Source: Gp6-AA40 sp963741135 (GTDB lineage Bacteria; Acidobacteriota; Vicinamibacteria; Vicinamibacterales; UBA2999). From it: a stretch of 64,000 nt of DNA. A program made the position numbers and the translations under genes. Location of the stretch: contig CAVUHC010000005.1 in assembly GCA_963741135.1 (NCBI GenBank), positions 1 to 64,000 on the forward strand. The letters run 5' to 3'. Positions 25,427 through 36,463 of this stretch are shown in pieces. Every line of letters begins with the position of its first letter. Position 1 is the stretch's first letter. The notes below the pieces were generated by a model. That model was given only the letters and a program-made list of their open reading frames with translations, made no database searches and was not told where the DNA came from.

Positions 25427-27890
25427 ATGCCATCAGCCCCGTCGACAGACACCCGCCACACGTCCGCCACGGCGTTTCGCGAATCGATCGAGCGGCATGC
25501 TCGATACTCCGTGGCGCAGCCTTGGGAGAGCCTTTCGCCCCGTCAGATGTTCGAGTGCGTCAGCCTGGCGGTGCGGGATCTCATGGTCGACCGCCGGCTC
25601 GAGACCGAGCGGCGCTATCGGCAGGCAGACGCCAAGCACCTCTATTACCTGTCGATCGAATACCTCCTCGGGCGAATGCTCGCCAACAACTTGAGCAATC
25701 TGGGCATCTACGATCTGTGCCGGGACACGCTTCGCGGGATGGGCGTCTCCCTGGAAGATGTCGAGGAGGCCGAGCGCGACGCTGCGCTCGGCAACGGCGG
25801 TCTGGGACGCCTTGCGGCCTGCTTTCTGGACTCCCTCGCCACGCTCGACATGCCCGGTTACGCGTACGGAATCAACTACGAGTACGGCCTCTTCCGGCAG
25901 GAGATCGACAACGGCTACCAGAAGGAGAAGCCGGACAACTGGCTGGCGTTTGGCACCCCATGGGAAATCGAACGGCCCGAGGAAGCCTGTCTCGTTCCCG
26001 TCTATGGCCGGATCGAACACGGCGTCGATCGATCGGGGCGCTACAACCCGATGTGGCTGGAGTGGCGGCTGCTCATCGGCGTTCCGCACGACGTGCTCAT
26101 TGTCGGCTACGGAGGGCGGACGGTGAATCTCCTCCGACTCTTCTCCGCGCGGTCCTCACGCGACTTCGACATGCAGATCTTCAACACCGGCGACTATCTG
26201 AAGGCGGTGGAGCAGAAGATCGCGTCGGAGACGATCTCGAAGGTCCTGTACCCGTCCGACGCCGTGCCGCCGGGGCAGGAGCTGCGACTTCTCCAGGAGT
26301 ATTTCCTGGTTGCTTGCGCGATGCGAGACCTCGTCGCCCGGTACCAGCGGGATCACGAGACCTTCGACGCCTTTCCAGCGAAGGTCGCCGTTCACCTGAA
26401 CGACACGCATCCTGCACTGGCCATCGCCGAGTTGATGCGCATCCTCGTCGACGAGCGAGATCTGCCCTGGGACACCGCGTGGCAGATCACGCAGTCGACG
26501 ATGGGGTACACGAATCACACGCTGTTGCCGGAGGCGCTCGAGAAGTGGCCCGTGGCCTTGCTCGAGCGCGTCGTGCCGCGGCACCTGCAGATCATCCTAC
26601 GAGATCAATCGGCGCTTTCTCGCACAGGTCGCCTCCGTCTGGCCTGGCGACGACGGGCGTCTGCAACGGATGTCTCTCATCGAGGAAGGGGAATCAAAAC
26701 AGGTGCGCATGGCCCACCTGAGCATCGTCGGCAGTCATTCCATCAACGGGGTCTCTGCGCTGCACAGCCGCCTCGTCCAGACGACGTTGGCCCCGGACTT
26801 CTACGCTCTCTGGCCGGAGCGCTTCAACAACAAGACGAACGGCGTCACGCCGCGCCGCTGGCTGGTGCAGGCCAATCCGCTCCTGGCCGGACTCATCACC
26901 AGGACCATCGGCGACAAGTGGATTACCGACCTCGAACGGCTCAGAGAGTTGGAACCATGCGCGAACGACAGCGCATTTCGGCAGGAGTTCAGCTCAATCA
27001 AGCGCTCCAACAAGGAGCGACTGGCGCGCGTGATCGCAGACACGACCTCGACGATTGTCGACCCGGACTCGCTGTTCGACGTTCAGGTCAAGCGCATTCA
27101 TGAATACAAGCGGCAGCTGCTCAACGTGATGCGGATCGTTCACGAGTACCTGCTGCCTCATCGAAGACGGGAAACAGCCGGCGGTCCCGAGGACCTACGT
27201 CTTTGCCGGCAAGGCGGCGCCGGGTTATTGGGCGGCGAAACAGATCATCAAGCTTGATCTGCAGCGTGGGTTCGATCATCAACAACGACCCGCGTGCGAA
27301 TGGGCAGATCAAGGTCGTGTTCGTTCCGGACTTCCGCGTGTCGCTGGCGGAGATGATCATCCCAGGCGCCGACCTCAGCGAGCAGATTTCAACCGCCGGC
27401 TCTGAGGCGTCAGGAACGGGAAACATGAAGCTCGCCATGAACGGCGCGCTGACGATCGGCACGCTCGATGGCGCCAACGTCGAGATGCTCGAGGCGATCG
27501 GCGCGGAGAACATGTTCATCTTCGGATTGACCGCAGACCAGATCCAGGCGCTGCGCGTGGACGCGAGCTATCGACCGCGAGATCTGTACGAGCACGACCC
27601 GCGCCTGAAACGGATCCTCGACGCGTTCGACTCCAATCTGTTCTCTCCGAAGGAGCCCGGACTGTTTCACTGGATCGTCGAGTCCGCTTCTCGACCGCGG
27701 AGACGCCTATTTTCATCTCGCGGATCTGCCGGCCTACATCGACGCGCAGCACCAGGTCGACGACGCGTTCAGGCAGCCGGCGACGTGGGCGTCGAAGGCG
27801 ATTCTGAACGTGGCGCGGATCGGCAGGTTCTCGAGCGATCGAACCATCGCGGAATACGCCCGGGACATCTGGGGGATCACCGGCGCCTAG
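25427..27890 (+). CDS. glgP: Glycogen/starch phosphorylase, frameshifted
   Basis: The N-terminal part is clear (YYLSIEYLLGRML, GNGGLGRLAACFLDSLAT, GTPWEIERP). The middle continues in a second frame (YGxRFNNKTNGVTPRRWL-like stretch, VKRIHEYKRQLLN), and the PLP-lysine block GTGNMKLAMNGALTIGTLDG lies in a third. The end ARIGRFSSDRTIAEYARDIW closes at TAG 27890. Shifts fall near 26595, 27165-27260 and 27680. Corrected length is about 820 residues, normal for GlgP. It releases glucose 1-phosphate from glycogen and pairs with GlgX. ATG 25427 is chosen because family-like sequence starts soon after. Confidence 0.88.
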
Positions 27891-27891
27891 A

Positions 27892-30800
27892 GTGGTGGAC
27901 ATGCCGAGCACCGTCGTTCGGGGGAAGGGCGCCGGCTACGTCGCCGGGATGCTGGGCATTGCCGCGGTCACGGCCATCGGTGCGCCGTTTCACGAAACGC
28001 TGAACGACACGACCGTCGCGCTGGCCTACTTGCTGGTCGTGCTCCTCGTGGCGACCGCGTGGGGGAGCTGGCCGGCGCTGATGGCTTCAGCGGTCGGCGT
28101 GCTGTGCTTCAACTTCTTCTTCCTGCCGCCCGCTCTACACGCTGACGATCGCGGACCCGCAGAACTGGGTCGCGCTCGCCGCGTTCTTCGTCACCGCCGT
28201 CACGGCCGGCCAGCTGTCGGAGCTGGCCAAACGGCGCGCGGCGGAGGCGGAGGCGGTCAGAAAGGAAACCAGGCTGGCGAGCGCCCACAACGCGAAGCCT
28301 GCTCGAGGCGAGCCTCGATGCGCTCGTCACGATCGGGTCTGACGGCAAGATCAACGACGTCAATTCCGCCATCGAGACCCTGACCGGCCGTTCACGAGCG
28401 GCACTCATCGGCACGGACTTCTCGGATTGCTTCACCGAGCCGGAGAAAGCCCGCGCCGTCTATCGCGAGGTTCTTCGCGAAGGCTTCGTGCGCGATCGTC
28501 CGCTGGAGCTTCGCCACCGGGACGGGCACGTGACCTCCGTGCTCTACAACGCGTCGCTCCATCGCGATGACGGCGGGAAGGTGATTGGGGTGGTGGCCGC
28601 GGCCCGCTCCATTTCGACGTCCGCCGGAAGGCCCGCGATCGCGGTGTCGGACGCCGGCGTGGTGCGGAGCCTGAACCGCTTCGTCGCGTTCGCCAGTCTC
28701 TTTTCGATCGCGGTCGGACTGCTCGGTCTGATCGGCTGGACGTTCGGCATCGCCGTCCTGAAGAGCGTCATCCCGGGGCAGGTGGTCATCAAGCCGAACG
28801 CCGCCATCGCTCTCGTGTTGTGTGGCTGTTCGCTGTGGCTGCTGCGGAGCAGGGACGCGCAGCCCCCACAGGGAATCAGGAAGCTCGCCGGTCAGGTGTT
28901 GGCGTCGGTCGTCGCATTGGTGGGTCTGCTGAGCCTGTCGGAGCACCTCGTCGGCTGGGACCTTGGCATCGATCAGTTGTTCTTCCTCGATGAGAACCCC
29001 TTGGAGGCGTTCGGAAGCGTTCGTCCGGGCCTGATGGCGCCGATTACCGCGCTGGATTTCCTGCTGATTGGGCTCGCGCTGCTGTGGCTGGACTGGACGA
29101 TCGTGTACAGGTCGCGGCGCTACGAGCCGGCGCAGTTCCTGGCCTTCGCGGCCAACACGGGTGCCATCGTCGGGCTCCTGGACTTCATTCTCGGGTCTCA
29201 CACCTCCTACACCCACATTGCGCTGCAGACGGCCGTCACCTTGTTCGTGCTGTCCTTCGCTGTGGCGTGTGCGCGCACTGGCTGGGGGCTCGGTGCGCTG
29301 TTCGCCAGCTCGAGCGACGGCGGCATGCTCACCCGACGGTTGTGGCCCGCGACCATCGTCGTTCCGCTGCTGATCGGCACCGCGTCGTGGAAGGCCTATT
29401 CCGCCGGCCTGTTCTCCGAGTGGAGCGGGATCACGGTGATGATCGTCGCGATGATCACGCTGCTGGCCGGTCTGACGGTCTGGAGCGGCCAGAGCATCGA
29501 TCGCAGCGACGCGGAACGCCGGCACGCGGAAGGGTCGCTGCATCGAAGCGAGGAGGAGCTGAGAGAGGCGCAGCGTCTGGCGCGGGTGGGCAGCTGGTGG
29601 TGGGATCCCGCGACCGACACCGTCACGTGGTCGGAAGGGCTGTATCGCATTGCCGGCCGCGATCCGAAGATGCCGCCTCCGGGCTTCAAGGAGCACTCCC
29701 GTTTCTACACGTCCGAGAGCTTCGCGCGGCTGACCGCCGCGGTGGAACGGGCCGTCCAGACGGGGACGCCGTTCGAGCTCGAGCTGGAGATGGTTCGCGC
29801 CGATGGCGCGATCCGATCGGTCACGAGCCGTGGCGAAGCGGAGCGCGACGCCGGCGGCCGGGTCGTGCTCGTGCGCGGCACCGTCCATGATGTCACCGAG
29901 CACAAGCAGGCCGAAGCCGAGGTCCGAAGCAGCGAAGCACGCCACGCGGCCACCGTGCAGGCGTCGCTCGATGCCGTCGTCGCCATTGACGCGCGAGGCG
30001 GCATCACGGAGTTCAACCCGGCCGCCGAGCAGATGTTCGGCCATCGTCGGGAGGATGTCCTTGGCCGTGAGATCGCGGATGTCATCATCCCGCCTTCGCT
30101 GCGCGACCGCCACCGGCAGGGACTGGCCCGATACCTCGCCACGGGCGTGGCCACGGTTCTCGGTCGCCGCGTCGAACTGACGGCGATTCGAGCGAGCGGC
30201 GAGGAATTTCCCGTCGAGCTCGCGATCGCGCGCATCGCCTCGGCCGGTCCTGCGCAGTTCACCGGGTACATCCGCGACATCACCGAGCGCAAGCGAGCTG
30301 AAGAAGCGTTGCGACAGAGCGAAGCCAACCTGAACCGAGCGCAGGAAATCGCGCACATCGGCAGCTGGCATCTGGACGTCACGCGCAACCAGCTCACGTG
30401 GTCGGATGAGGTGTTTCGCATCTTTGGCGTACCCGACAGGCACGCCCCTCACGTACGAGTCTTTTCTCGGCTCGATTCATCCCGCGGACAGGGACGCCGT
30501 CGACAAGGCCTGGACCGCCGCGATGCGCGGTGCCCCGTATGACATCGAGCACCGCATCGTCGTCGGCGGCGCGCTGAAATGGGTTCGAGAGCGGGCGGAG
30601 GTCGAGTTCGACAAGGACGGGCGCGCGGTGGAAGGCATCGGCACCGTTCAGGACATCACCGAACGCAAACGCGCGCAGGAGGAGCTGCTCCGGATCAATC
30701 GCGCGCACCGCGCGTTGAGCAGCTGCAACGAGGCCTTGATCCGCGCCACGGAGGAATCCGCCTGGCTCGATCAGGTCTGCCGCATCATCGTCGACGAGGC

Positions 30801-32485
30801 GGGCTATCGCTTCTGCTGGGTGGGCCGTGCGGAACACGACGAGGCGAAGACCGTGACGGCCGTGGCGCAGGCCGGAGTCGACGAGGGCTACCTGAAGGCC
30901 GTCAACGTGACCTGGGCCGACACCGACCGCGGCCGGGGACCGACGGGGACGTGCATCCGGACGGGACAGACGCAGATCGTGAAGAACACGGCCACCGATC
31001 CGACGTTCGCCCCGTGGCGCGCCGAGGCGCTGAAACGCGGGTACGCCTCGATCATTGCGATTCCGCTCGTCGTCGACGCCGAACCCTTCGGAGCGCTGAG
31101 CATCTACGCGGCGGAGGCCGAAGCGTTCCGCGACGAGGAAGTGACGCTGTTGAGCGAGCTGGCCGGCGACCTGGGCTACGGCGTCACGACGCTTCGCGTC
31201 CGAGCCGAGCAACAGCGAGGCGGAGGAGGAGATCCGCACGCTGAATGCCGAGCTCGAGGAGCGCGTCCGCGCACGAACCGCCGACCTCGAAGCCGCCCGC
31301 GATCGGGAGGCGAAGATCGGGTTCAGAATCCAGCAGATGCTGTTGCTCACGCAACCGCCCACGGACGTTCCCGGATTGCAGGTGGCGGCGCTCACCATTC
31401 CGTCTCAGCGGATCGACGGCGACTTCTACGATTTCTTCAAGCACGAGAACCAGTGCCTCGACGTGATCGTCGCCGACGTCATGGGCAAGGGCATTCCCGC
31501 CGCGCTGGTGGCGGCGGCGACCAAGAGCAATTTCCTCGAAGCGTTGTGCCATCTGACCGCGATGAGCAGGAGCGGCCAGTTGCCGGAGCCCAAGGAAATC
31601 GTGACGCTGGCCCACGCGGACATGGTGCGGCAGCTGATCGATCTCGAGAGCTTCGTGACCCTGAGCTACGCCAGATTCGACCTGAGCCGGCGGCATCTCG
31701 ACCTCGTCGACTGCGGGCATACGGGGATGATGGTCGTGCGCGCCAGGACCGGCGCGTGCGAGATCCTGCACGGCAACAATCTCCCGCTGGGGATCCGCGA
31801 GGGAGAGATCTTCGACCAGATCGCCGTCACGTTCGAGCCGGGAGATCTGTTCCTGTTCTATTCGGATGGGATCACGGAAATGCGCAACCCCGCCGGAGAG
31901 CTCTACGGCGCAGACCGCCTCTCGGAGTGCGTTCGGATCAACCGCGAGCTCGAGCCGGAAGCGCTCGTGGATGCCATCCGCAAAGCCGCCGTGGCGTTTG
32001 CGCAATCCGATCGGCTGACCGACGACCTGACCTGCGTGGCCGTGAAAGTCGGCGACGCGCAGCGACCGCTGGCGCGCTCCGAGCTGGAGATTCGCAGCGA
32101 CCTCGAGGATCTGCGCCGCGCCCGCGAATTCGTCCGCGAATTCTGCCGCATGGTTCCCGAGGGGCTTCTCGATCAGGACGACGTCGCCGGGCTCGAGCTG
32201 GCGGTGAACGAGGCGGCCAGCAACATCATGAAGCATGCGTATCACGGCCGTGCCGATCAGCGGATTCAGCTGGAAGCCGACGCGTTTCCAGGCCGCGTGT
32301 CGATCCGGCTGCATCATCTGGGAGATTCGTTCGACCCGGCCGCCGTCTCGCCGCCCGCGCTGGATGGCTCGCGGGAGTCGGGCTTCGGCATCTATCTCAT
32401 CACCAGGAGCGTGGACGACGTTCGGTACTCTCGCGACGAACGCGGGAGGAACTGTATTGCGCTCGTCAAGGTTCTCAACTCGTAG
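27892..32485 (+). CDS. Giant multi-sensor PP2C phosphatase/anti-sigma kinase fusion (DUF4118-PAS-7TM-PASx3-GAF-SpoIIE-HATPase), frameshifted
   Basis: Joined across at least four shifts (near 28130, 28295, 30430, 31205) this is about 1,530 residues. Order: a KdpD-like DUF4118 membrane domain (FNFFFLPP, TIADPQNWVAL), a PAS domain, a second membrane block of about seven helices, three more PAS domains separated by ITERKRAEEAL-like linkers, and a GAF domain. A coiled coil (RTLNAELEERVRARTADLEAA) leads to a SpoIIE/PP2C phosphatase (GDFYDFF, VADVMGKGIPAAL, FLFYSDGITEM, DDLTCVAV) and finally an RsbW-like HATPase (LELAVNEAASNIMKHAY). It would combine RsbU and RsbW functions, controlling the STAS protein encoded 17 bp downstream. 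Start is GTG 27892 or ATG 27901. Confidence 0.8.
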
Positions 32486-32502
32486 ACGCGAAGGACACCG
32501 CG

Positions 32503-32868
32503 ATGCAAATAGCTCTCGAGAAAGTCGGCGATGTGGCGGTTGCGGCCGTGCCGGTGGAGGAACTCGACGCCGGCAACGCCGGCGAGTTCAAGCGCGACAT
32601 CGCGCCGTTGCTCGACGCCAACACCAAGCTGGTGCTCGACCTGAGCCGGCTGCGCTTCGTCGACAGCTCCGGCCTGGGCGCGTTCATTTCCTGCCTCCGG
32701 AAGCTGAACGCCAAGGGCGGCGACCTGAAGCTGTGTGGCATGTCGAAGCAGGTGCGAGCGGTGTTCGAGCTCGTGCGCATGCACCGGGTCTTCGACATCC
32801 TCGGCACCAAGGAGGACGCGGTACGCGCGTTCGAGCGCCCGCCTGCATCGAGCCTGAATCGCGCCTGA
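32503..32868 (+). CDS. STAS-domain anti-sigma factor antagonist (RsbV/SpoIIAA type)
   Basis: The 121-residue protein is one STAS domain with the phosphorylated-serine motif in RLRFVDSSGLGAFISCLR (around residue 55). The KLCGMSKQVRAVFELVRM segment and VFDILGT close the fold as expected. ATG 32503 follows a GAAGGA-like site 17 bp after the phosphatase/kinase gene. In partner switching the kinase phosphorylates this serine and the phosphatase resets it; here both partners seem to be in the one upstream protein. No sigma factor is adjacent, so the final target is unknown. Confidence 0.9.
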   Translation: MQIALEKVGDVAVAAVPVEELDAGNAGEFKRDIAPLLDANTKLVLDLSRLRFVDSSGLGAFISCLRKLNAKGGDLKLCGMSKQVRAVFELVRMHRVFDILGTKEDAVRAFERPPASSLNRA

Positions 32869-32873
32869 CGACA

Positions 32874-33786
32874 TCATGCGGAGAGCTGGGCTGCGGCGTG
32901 CCGCAGAATCTCAACCGACCGCTCGAGACCGGCTCTCTCGTCGGGACTCATTTCGGGTTCGATGATGTCCGTCACGCCCTGTCGTCCGACGACGGCAGGC
33001 AGTGAAATCGCGACCTCCCCGATTCCACACGTGCCTTGCTGGACGCGTGACACGGTGAGAACTCGGCGTTCATCCCGCAGCGCGCTGCGCAGCAACGCTG
33101 CCGTCACCAGGCCAATCGCATGGTTGGTCGCGCCCTTGCGCGCGATGATCTCGTACGCGGCGCGGCGCACTTCATCGGCAAGTACCGGCTCCTTCTCACG
33201 CGTCCACCCTGGCCAGCGGCGTAGCGCCACGCCACCCACACGAGCGGCAGACCACAGACACGACTTCGGAGTCCCCGTGCTCACCAACGACGTGAGCATG
33301 GATCGACCTGGAGTCGAGGGCGAGTTCTCTCCCAAGCACGTGTCGGAGGCGAGCCGTGTCGAGCATCGTCCCCGTGCCGATGACGCGTGCCGGCGGAAGT
33401 CCGGAGGCCTCGGTGGCGACGCGCGTGATGATGTCGACGGGATTGGTCACAATCACGAGGAGTCCAGCCAGTCGAGTCAGGCGCTCCGCAATGCCGCGCA
33501 CGATCGTCGCGTTCTCGCGCATCAAATCGAGGCGGCTCTCGCCGGGACGACCGCCTCGGCCCGCCGCGATCACGACAGCGTCGGCCTCACTCATTTCATC
33601 AATCGGAGTCGAGCGGACGCTGGCTGTCGGATAAAACGAGGCGCCCTGGGCGAGATCCAGCGCCTCTCCTTCGGCGAGAGCGGTGTTGAGATCGTGAACG
33701 AGCAATTCGGTCGCGATGCCCGTGTGAAGAGTCGAGATCGCCACGCTCGATCCGACCCACCCCATCCCGATGATCCCGATCTTCAT
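32874..33786 (-). CDS. L-lactate/malate dehydrogenase family protein, one frameshift
   Basis: The Rossmann opening is MKIGIIGMGWVGSSVAI. Substrate-loop region AAGRGGRPGESRLDLMRENA, NPVDIITRVA and catalytic VVGEHGDSEVV are in place. After a one-base shift near 33240 the C-terminal half continues ARKGATNHAIGLVTAALLRSAL and ends TAA-free at 32874. Corrected length about 303 residues. At the specificity position, where lactate enzymes have Gln and malate enzymes Arg, this protein seems to have Gly, so the preferred 2-oxoacid is uncertain. Its start codon overlaps the stop of the DUF998 gene, suggesting coupling. Confidence 0.75.
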
Positions 33787-34484
33787 CGCTCGATATGCGC
33801 GTTTTGTTCCACCGCTCGGCCGGGCGGACCTGGGGTTCGGCCCTCCCCGTTCTGCTTCCTTCGCCGGAGGCCTAACGCAAACGTGAACAGCCAGATCGAG
33901 TAAGTGAGGATGGCCGTTCGCTGAATGAGACCGACCCATTCACTGGTGGCAGTCCGGGCTGCCGGGAGCTTTGTCGCGACGGACAAAAGAACCACTGCCG
34001 CAGCGATGATCGTTCCCGCCGTGAGCGTCCACGCCTGCAGCGATCGCCATTGCGGGTCCTCGCAAAAACGGCGCAGAAAAACAAAACAGCTGACGGGCAT
34101 CAGCGAAAACACGACCCCTCCAAAGATTCCGTGAAGAGTACCATGCAGGCTCATCTGGTCCGGACGGGTAGCCACCGGGTCCATAACGAAAGGGCCGGAC
34201 GCGAGATAGCCGATTGCAATGATTGTGAGAAGTATGGGACCTGCACGCGATGCCTTTCCGTCCTGAAATTCGGCAGCGACACCACGCGCAAACACGAGGA
34301 ACAGCACGCCGAACACGACGAAGTTGACAATTTGAATCCAGCCGCGTGGACCGAGCGACAGTGCGCTGACAAACATCGCGAATGGGTGATAGCCCGGGCG
34401 AAACCAACCCTCGAGCGTGAATATCGCCACGAACAGCATCGGTCCAATCATGCCTGCCCATGCCGCCAGTTGACGTCGGTTCAT
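33783..34484 (-). CDS. DUF998 family integral membrane protein
   Basis: About 233 residues with six to seven hydrophobic helices. The opening LAAWAGMIGPMLFVAIFTLEGWFRPGYHP and the SLGPRGWIQIVNFVVFG segment are typical of DUF998 membrane proteins. The LHGTLHGIFGGVVFSL stretch holds two histidines in a helix. Function unknown. The stop overlaps the start of the dehydrogenase downstream by two bases. ATG 34484 is preferred over 34505. Confidence 0.7.
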   Translation of the reverse strand: MNRRQLAAWAGMIGPMLFVAIFTLEGWFRPGYHPFAMFVSALSLGPRGWIQIVNFVVFGVLFLVFARGVAAEFQDGKASRAGPILLTIIAIGYLASGPFVMDPVATRPDQMSLHGTLHGIFGGVVFSLMPVSCFVFLRRFCEDPQWRSLQAWTLTAGTIIAAAVVLLSVATKLPAARTATSEWVGLIQRTAILTYSIWLFTFALGLRRRKQNGEGRTPGPPGRAVEQNAHIER

Positions 34485-34630
34485 GACGTCGACGCCTTTC
34501 GGCAAGGGACGAGCGGCGGACTGGACGCGGGTATGAGACTATTCTCCTCCCCGGTGCTGGCAACAGACGTGGTTCTTGCGACGCCGAAAGCACGTCTCGA
34601 GGTGGCGACCGTGCCGTCCGACATTTTCAT

Positions 34631-35365
34631 GTGAGTGAGAGGATGGAGCCTGTTTCCCACATCATAATCGGGCCAGACGGCACGGTGCTGGCGGCAACGG
34701 GTCGACTGCCCCCAGGTCTTCTGGATGTTCGTCTCGAAGATTGCGAGGGCCTGCCTCGTGAGATCGTCGAGGCCGGAAAGGCTCTCCTCGAGCAACTGCG
34801 CCGCTCCGGCAATCGCGCCGTGACCCAAACCGTCGCTCTTGACGACGGCATTCGAACAGTGCAGTTGGTCGCGATTGAGGCGCTCGCCATTCGTCGTACG
34901 CCCACCGACGTGCGGGAGCTCCTGACATCAAAACTCGCCGTAATCTCGTCCCAGGCCGAAGAGCTCGACGTGACGCTGAGTCTCGTCATCGCGGACGACG
35001 TGCCGACGGTCGTGCGTCTGGATTCTGAGAAAGTCGCGTGGGCGGTGACGACCCTTGTCGGGAATGCTCTGAGGTACATGCGATCGGGATCTCGCCGGAT
35101 GGGCGGGCGAACAATCAACGTCCGCACGGGTTTCGATCCAACAAGCTCCCGCGTGACGATCGAGGTGCAGGACGACGGCATGGGGATTCCCGCCGATACG
35201 GTCACACGGCTTTTCAGACGCGACGGTCTCAACGTCAGGGGCGCCGGCCTTGCGCTCCTGGTCATGTCGGACATTTGCACCGCGCACGGTGGCACCGTGG
35301 ACGTTCGCAGCAATACCGACGGCTCTGAACACGGCACCATCGTCCGCCTGACGTTTGCCGGCTGA
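34631..35365 (+). CDS. HATPase-only sensor kinase-like protein (no phospho-acceptor histidine)
   Basis: The 244-residue protein begins with a small PAS-like segment (IIIGPDGTVLAATGRLP) and ends in a GHKL ATPase domain: N-box TTLVGNALRYM, G1 box VQDDGMGIP, G2-like GAGLALLVMSDI, final HGGTVDV. No histidine-containing dimerisation box precedes the ATPase, so it cannot autophosphorylate as a classical kinase. The paralogue on the opposite strand at 35687-36409 shares the RRTPTD motif. Role unknown; proximity to kdp suggests membership in that regulon (inference). GTG 34631 or ATG 34643 may be the start. Confidence 0.65.
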   Translation: MSERMEPVSHIIIGPDGTVLAATGRLPPGLLDVRLEDCEGLPREIVEAGKALLEQLRRSGNRAVTQTVALDDGIRTVQLVAIEALAIRRTPTDVRELLTSKLAVISSQAEELDVTLSLVIADDVPTVVRLDSEKVAWAVTTLVGNALRYMRSGSRRMGGRTINVRTGFDPTSSRVTIEVQDDGMGIPADTVTRLFRRDGLNVRGAGLALLVMSDICTAHGGTVDVRSNTDGSEHGTIVRLTFAG

Positions 35366-35395
35366 CGTTCTGGCTGGAAATCGCAGCGAATGTGT

Positions 35396-35623
35396 CTACA
35401 AGATGCGTTTCAAGAACCGCAGCCCGATCAGAAGCACCATCGGCGACAGATCGAGGCCACCCATCGGCGGAAGCGCCCTGCGGATCGGTGCGAGGACAGG
35501 TTCGGTGAGACGGTACACGATCAACGCCAGCGGGTGTGTGCGACTCGCCGGGAGCCACGACAGGATCACAGCCCCCAGGACGACGAGCGAGTAGAGATCG
35601 ATGAGCGCGGGAATCAAACGCAT
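35396..35623 (-). CDS. YggT family small membrane protein
   Basis: The 75-residue protein has two hydrophobic segments around the family core: ALIDLYSLVVLGAVILSWLP, then RLTEPVLAPIRRALPPMGGLDLSPMVLLIGL. Size and the LTEP..P.RR.LPP.GG.D.SP pattern are those of YggT proteins. These are linked to cell division or osmotic handling in several bacteria, but the role is not settled. It is flanked by two opposite-facing HATPase paralogues. Confidence 0.9.
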   Translation of the reverse strand: MRLIPALIDLYSLVVLGAVILSWLPASRTHPLALIVYRLTEPVLAPIRRALPPMGGLDLSPMVLLIGLRFLKRIL

Positions 35624-35686
35624 CGGTAGATCCCCTCGCAGATCTCTTCGGGCACGGCGAACATCATCCTGGGCGCGGCCACTGTC

Positions 35687-36409
35687 CTAGACCGGCAGCG
35701 TGATCAGGACGGTTGTCCCGCTGCGAAACGCATTCGTGTCGCTCTGTACTTCGATGTGCCCGGAATGCGCGGATACGACTTCCCGCACCATCGACAGCCC
35801 CAGTCCCGACCCGGGGCTTGGTCGGGCCCGACACTGAACAGGTGGGGAAGCTTGTCGGCAGGAATGCCTGGCCCATCGTCCTGGACTTCTATCGTGACCT
35901 CGGGGCCGGCCGAATTATAGGTGACCCGCACGGTGATCGACCCGCCCGGCATCATCAGCGATCCATGGTGCACGTACCGGAGCGCATTCCCAACGAGCAC
36001 CGTTGTCGGCCCAGGCGATCTTGTCGGCGTCGAGTGAGACGACCGCCGGCACCTCGCTCGTCAACCACGAGGTTCAACGTGACGTCGAACGCTCTGGCCT
36101 GTCGCTGCATGACGTCCAGATTCGATTGCAGGAGCGGCGCGAAGGTCCGTCGGCGTTCGACGGAGCGGCAGCGCGTCGATGACCGTCAGATGAACAGGAT
36201 GCTGGATTGACTGCAGCGAGACTGACGCGGCGACTGGAGAAGTCGAGTGGTACGCGTTGTCAAGGATCGTGCGTCCAGCTTCCTTCAGGTCCTCCGGAAC
36301 ATCGTCGCGGCTCTTCAAGCCGTGTGCCGAGCCAGGATGGCGGCGCACCGTCGGTTGCCGCCACGACGGTGCCGTCACGACTGAGGACGAGATGCCAATC
36401 AGAAGCCAT
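35687..36409 (-). CDS. HATPase-only sensor kinase-like protein, paralogue, frameshifted
   Basis: From ATG 36409 the protein begins MASDWHLVLSRDGTVVAATDG, matching the opening of the paralogue at 34631. The middle keeps LPLRRTPTDLR, and the ATPase part has MLVGNALRYVHHG and VQDDGPGIPADKLPHLF. The end GTTVLITLPV closes at TAG 35687. At least two shifts (near 36000 and 35820, with another likely near 36330) break it. It lies 54 bp downstream of kdpB on the same strand, so it may be the last gene of the kdp operon. It also lacks a visible phospho-acceptor histidine. Confidence 0.6.
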
Positions 36410-36463
36410 GGTCGATGACGTATACCCCAGTTCTCCAAGGACGTGCGGCTCTTAGACTCAGAC

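Noticed and set aside
23238..25694. Very long open frame (818 residues) on the plus strand opposite glgX
   Set aside because: It is the antisense of a conserved intact GlgX, has no recognisable domain and arises from high GC codon bias.
28392..30452. 686-residue open frame on the minus strand opposite the PAS sensor
   Set aside because: Its composition (arginine, histidine, glutamine-rich) is typical of antisense GC-rich frames; the opposite strand encodes clear PAS domains.
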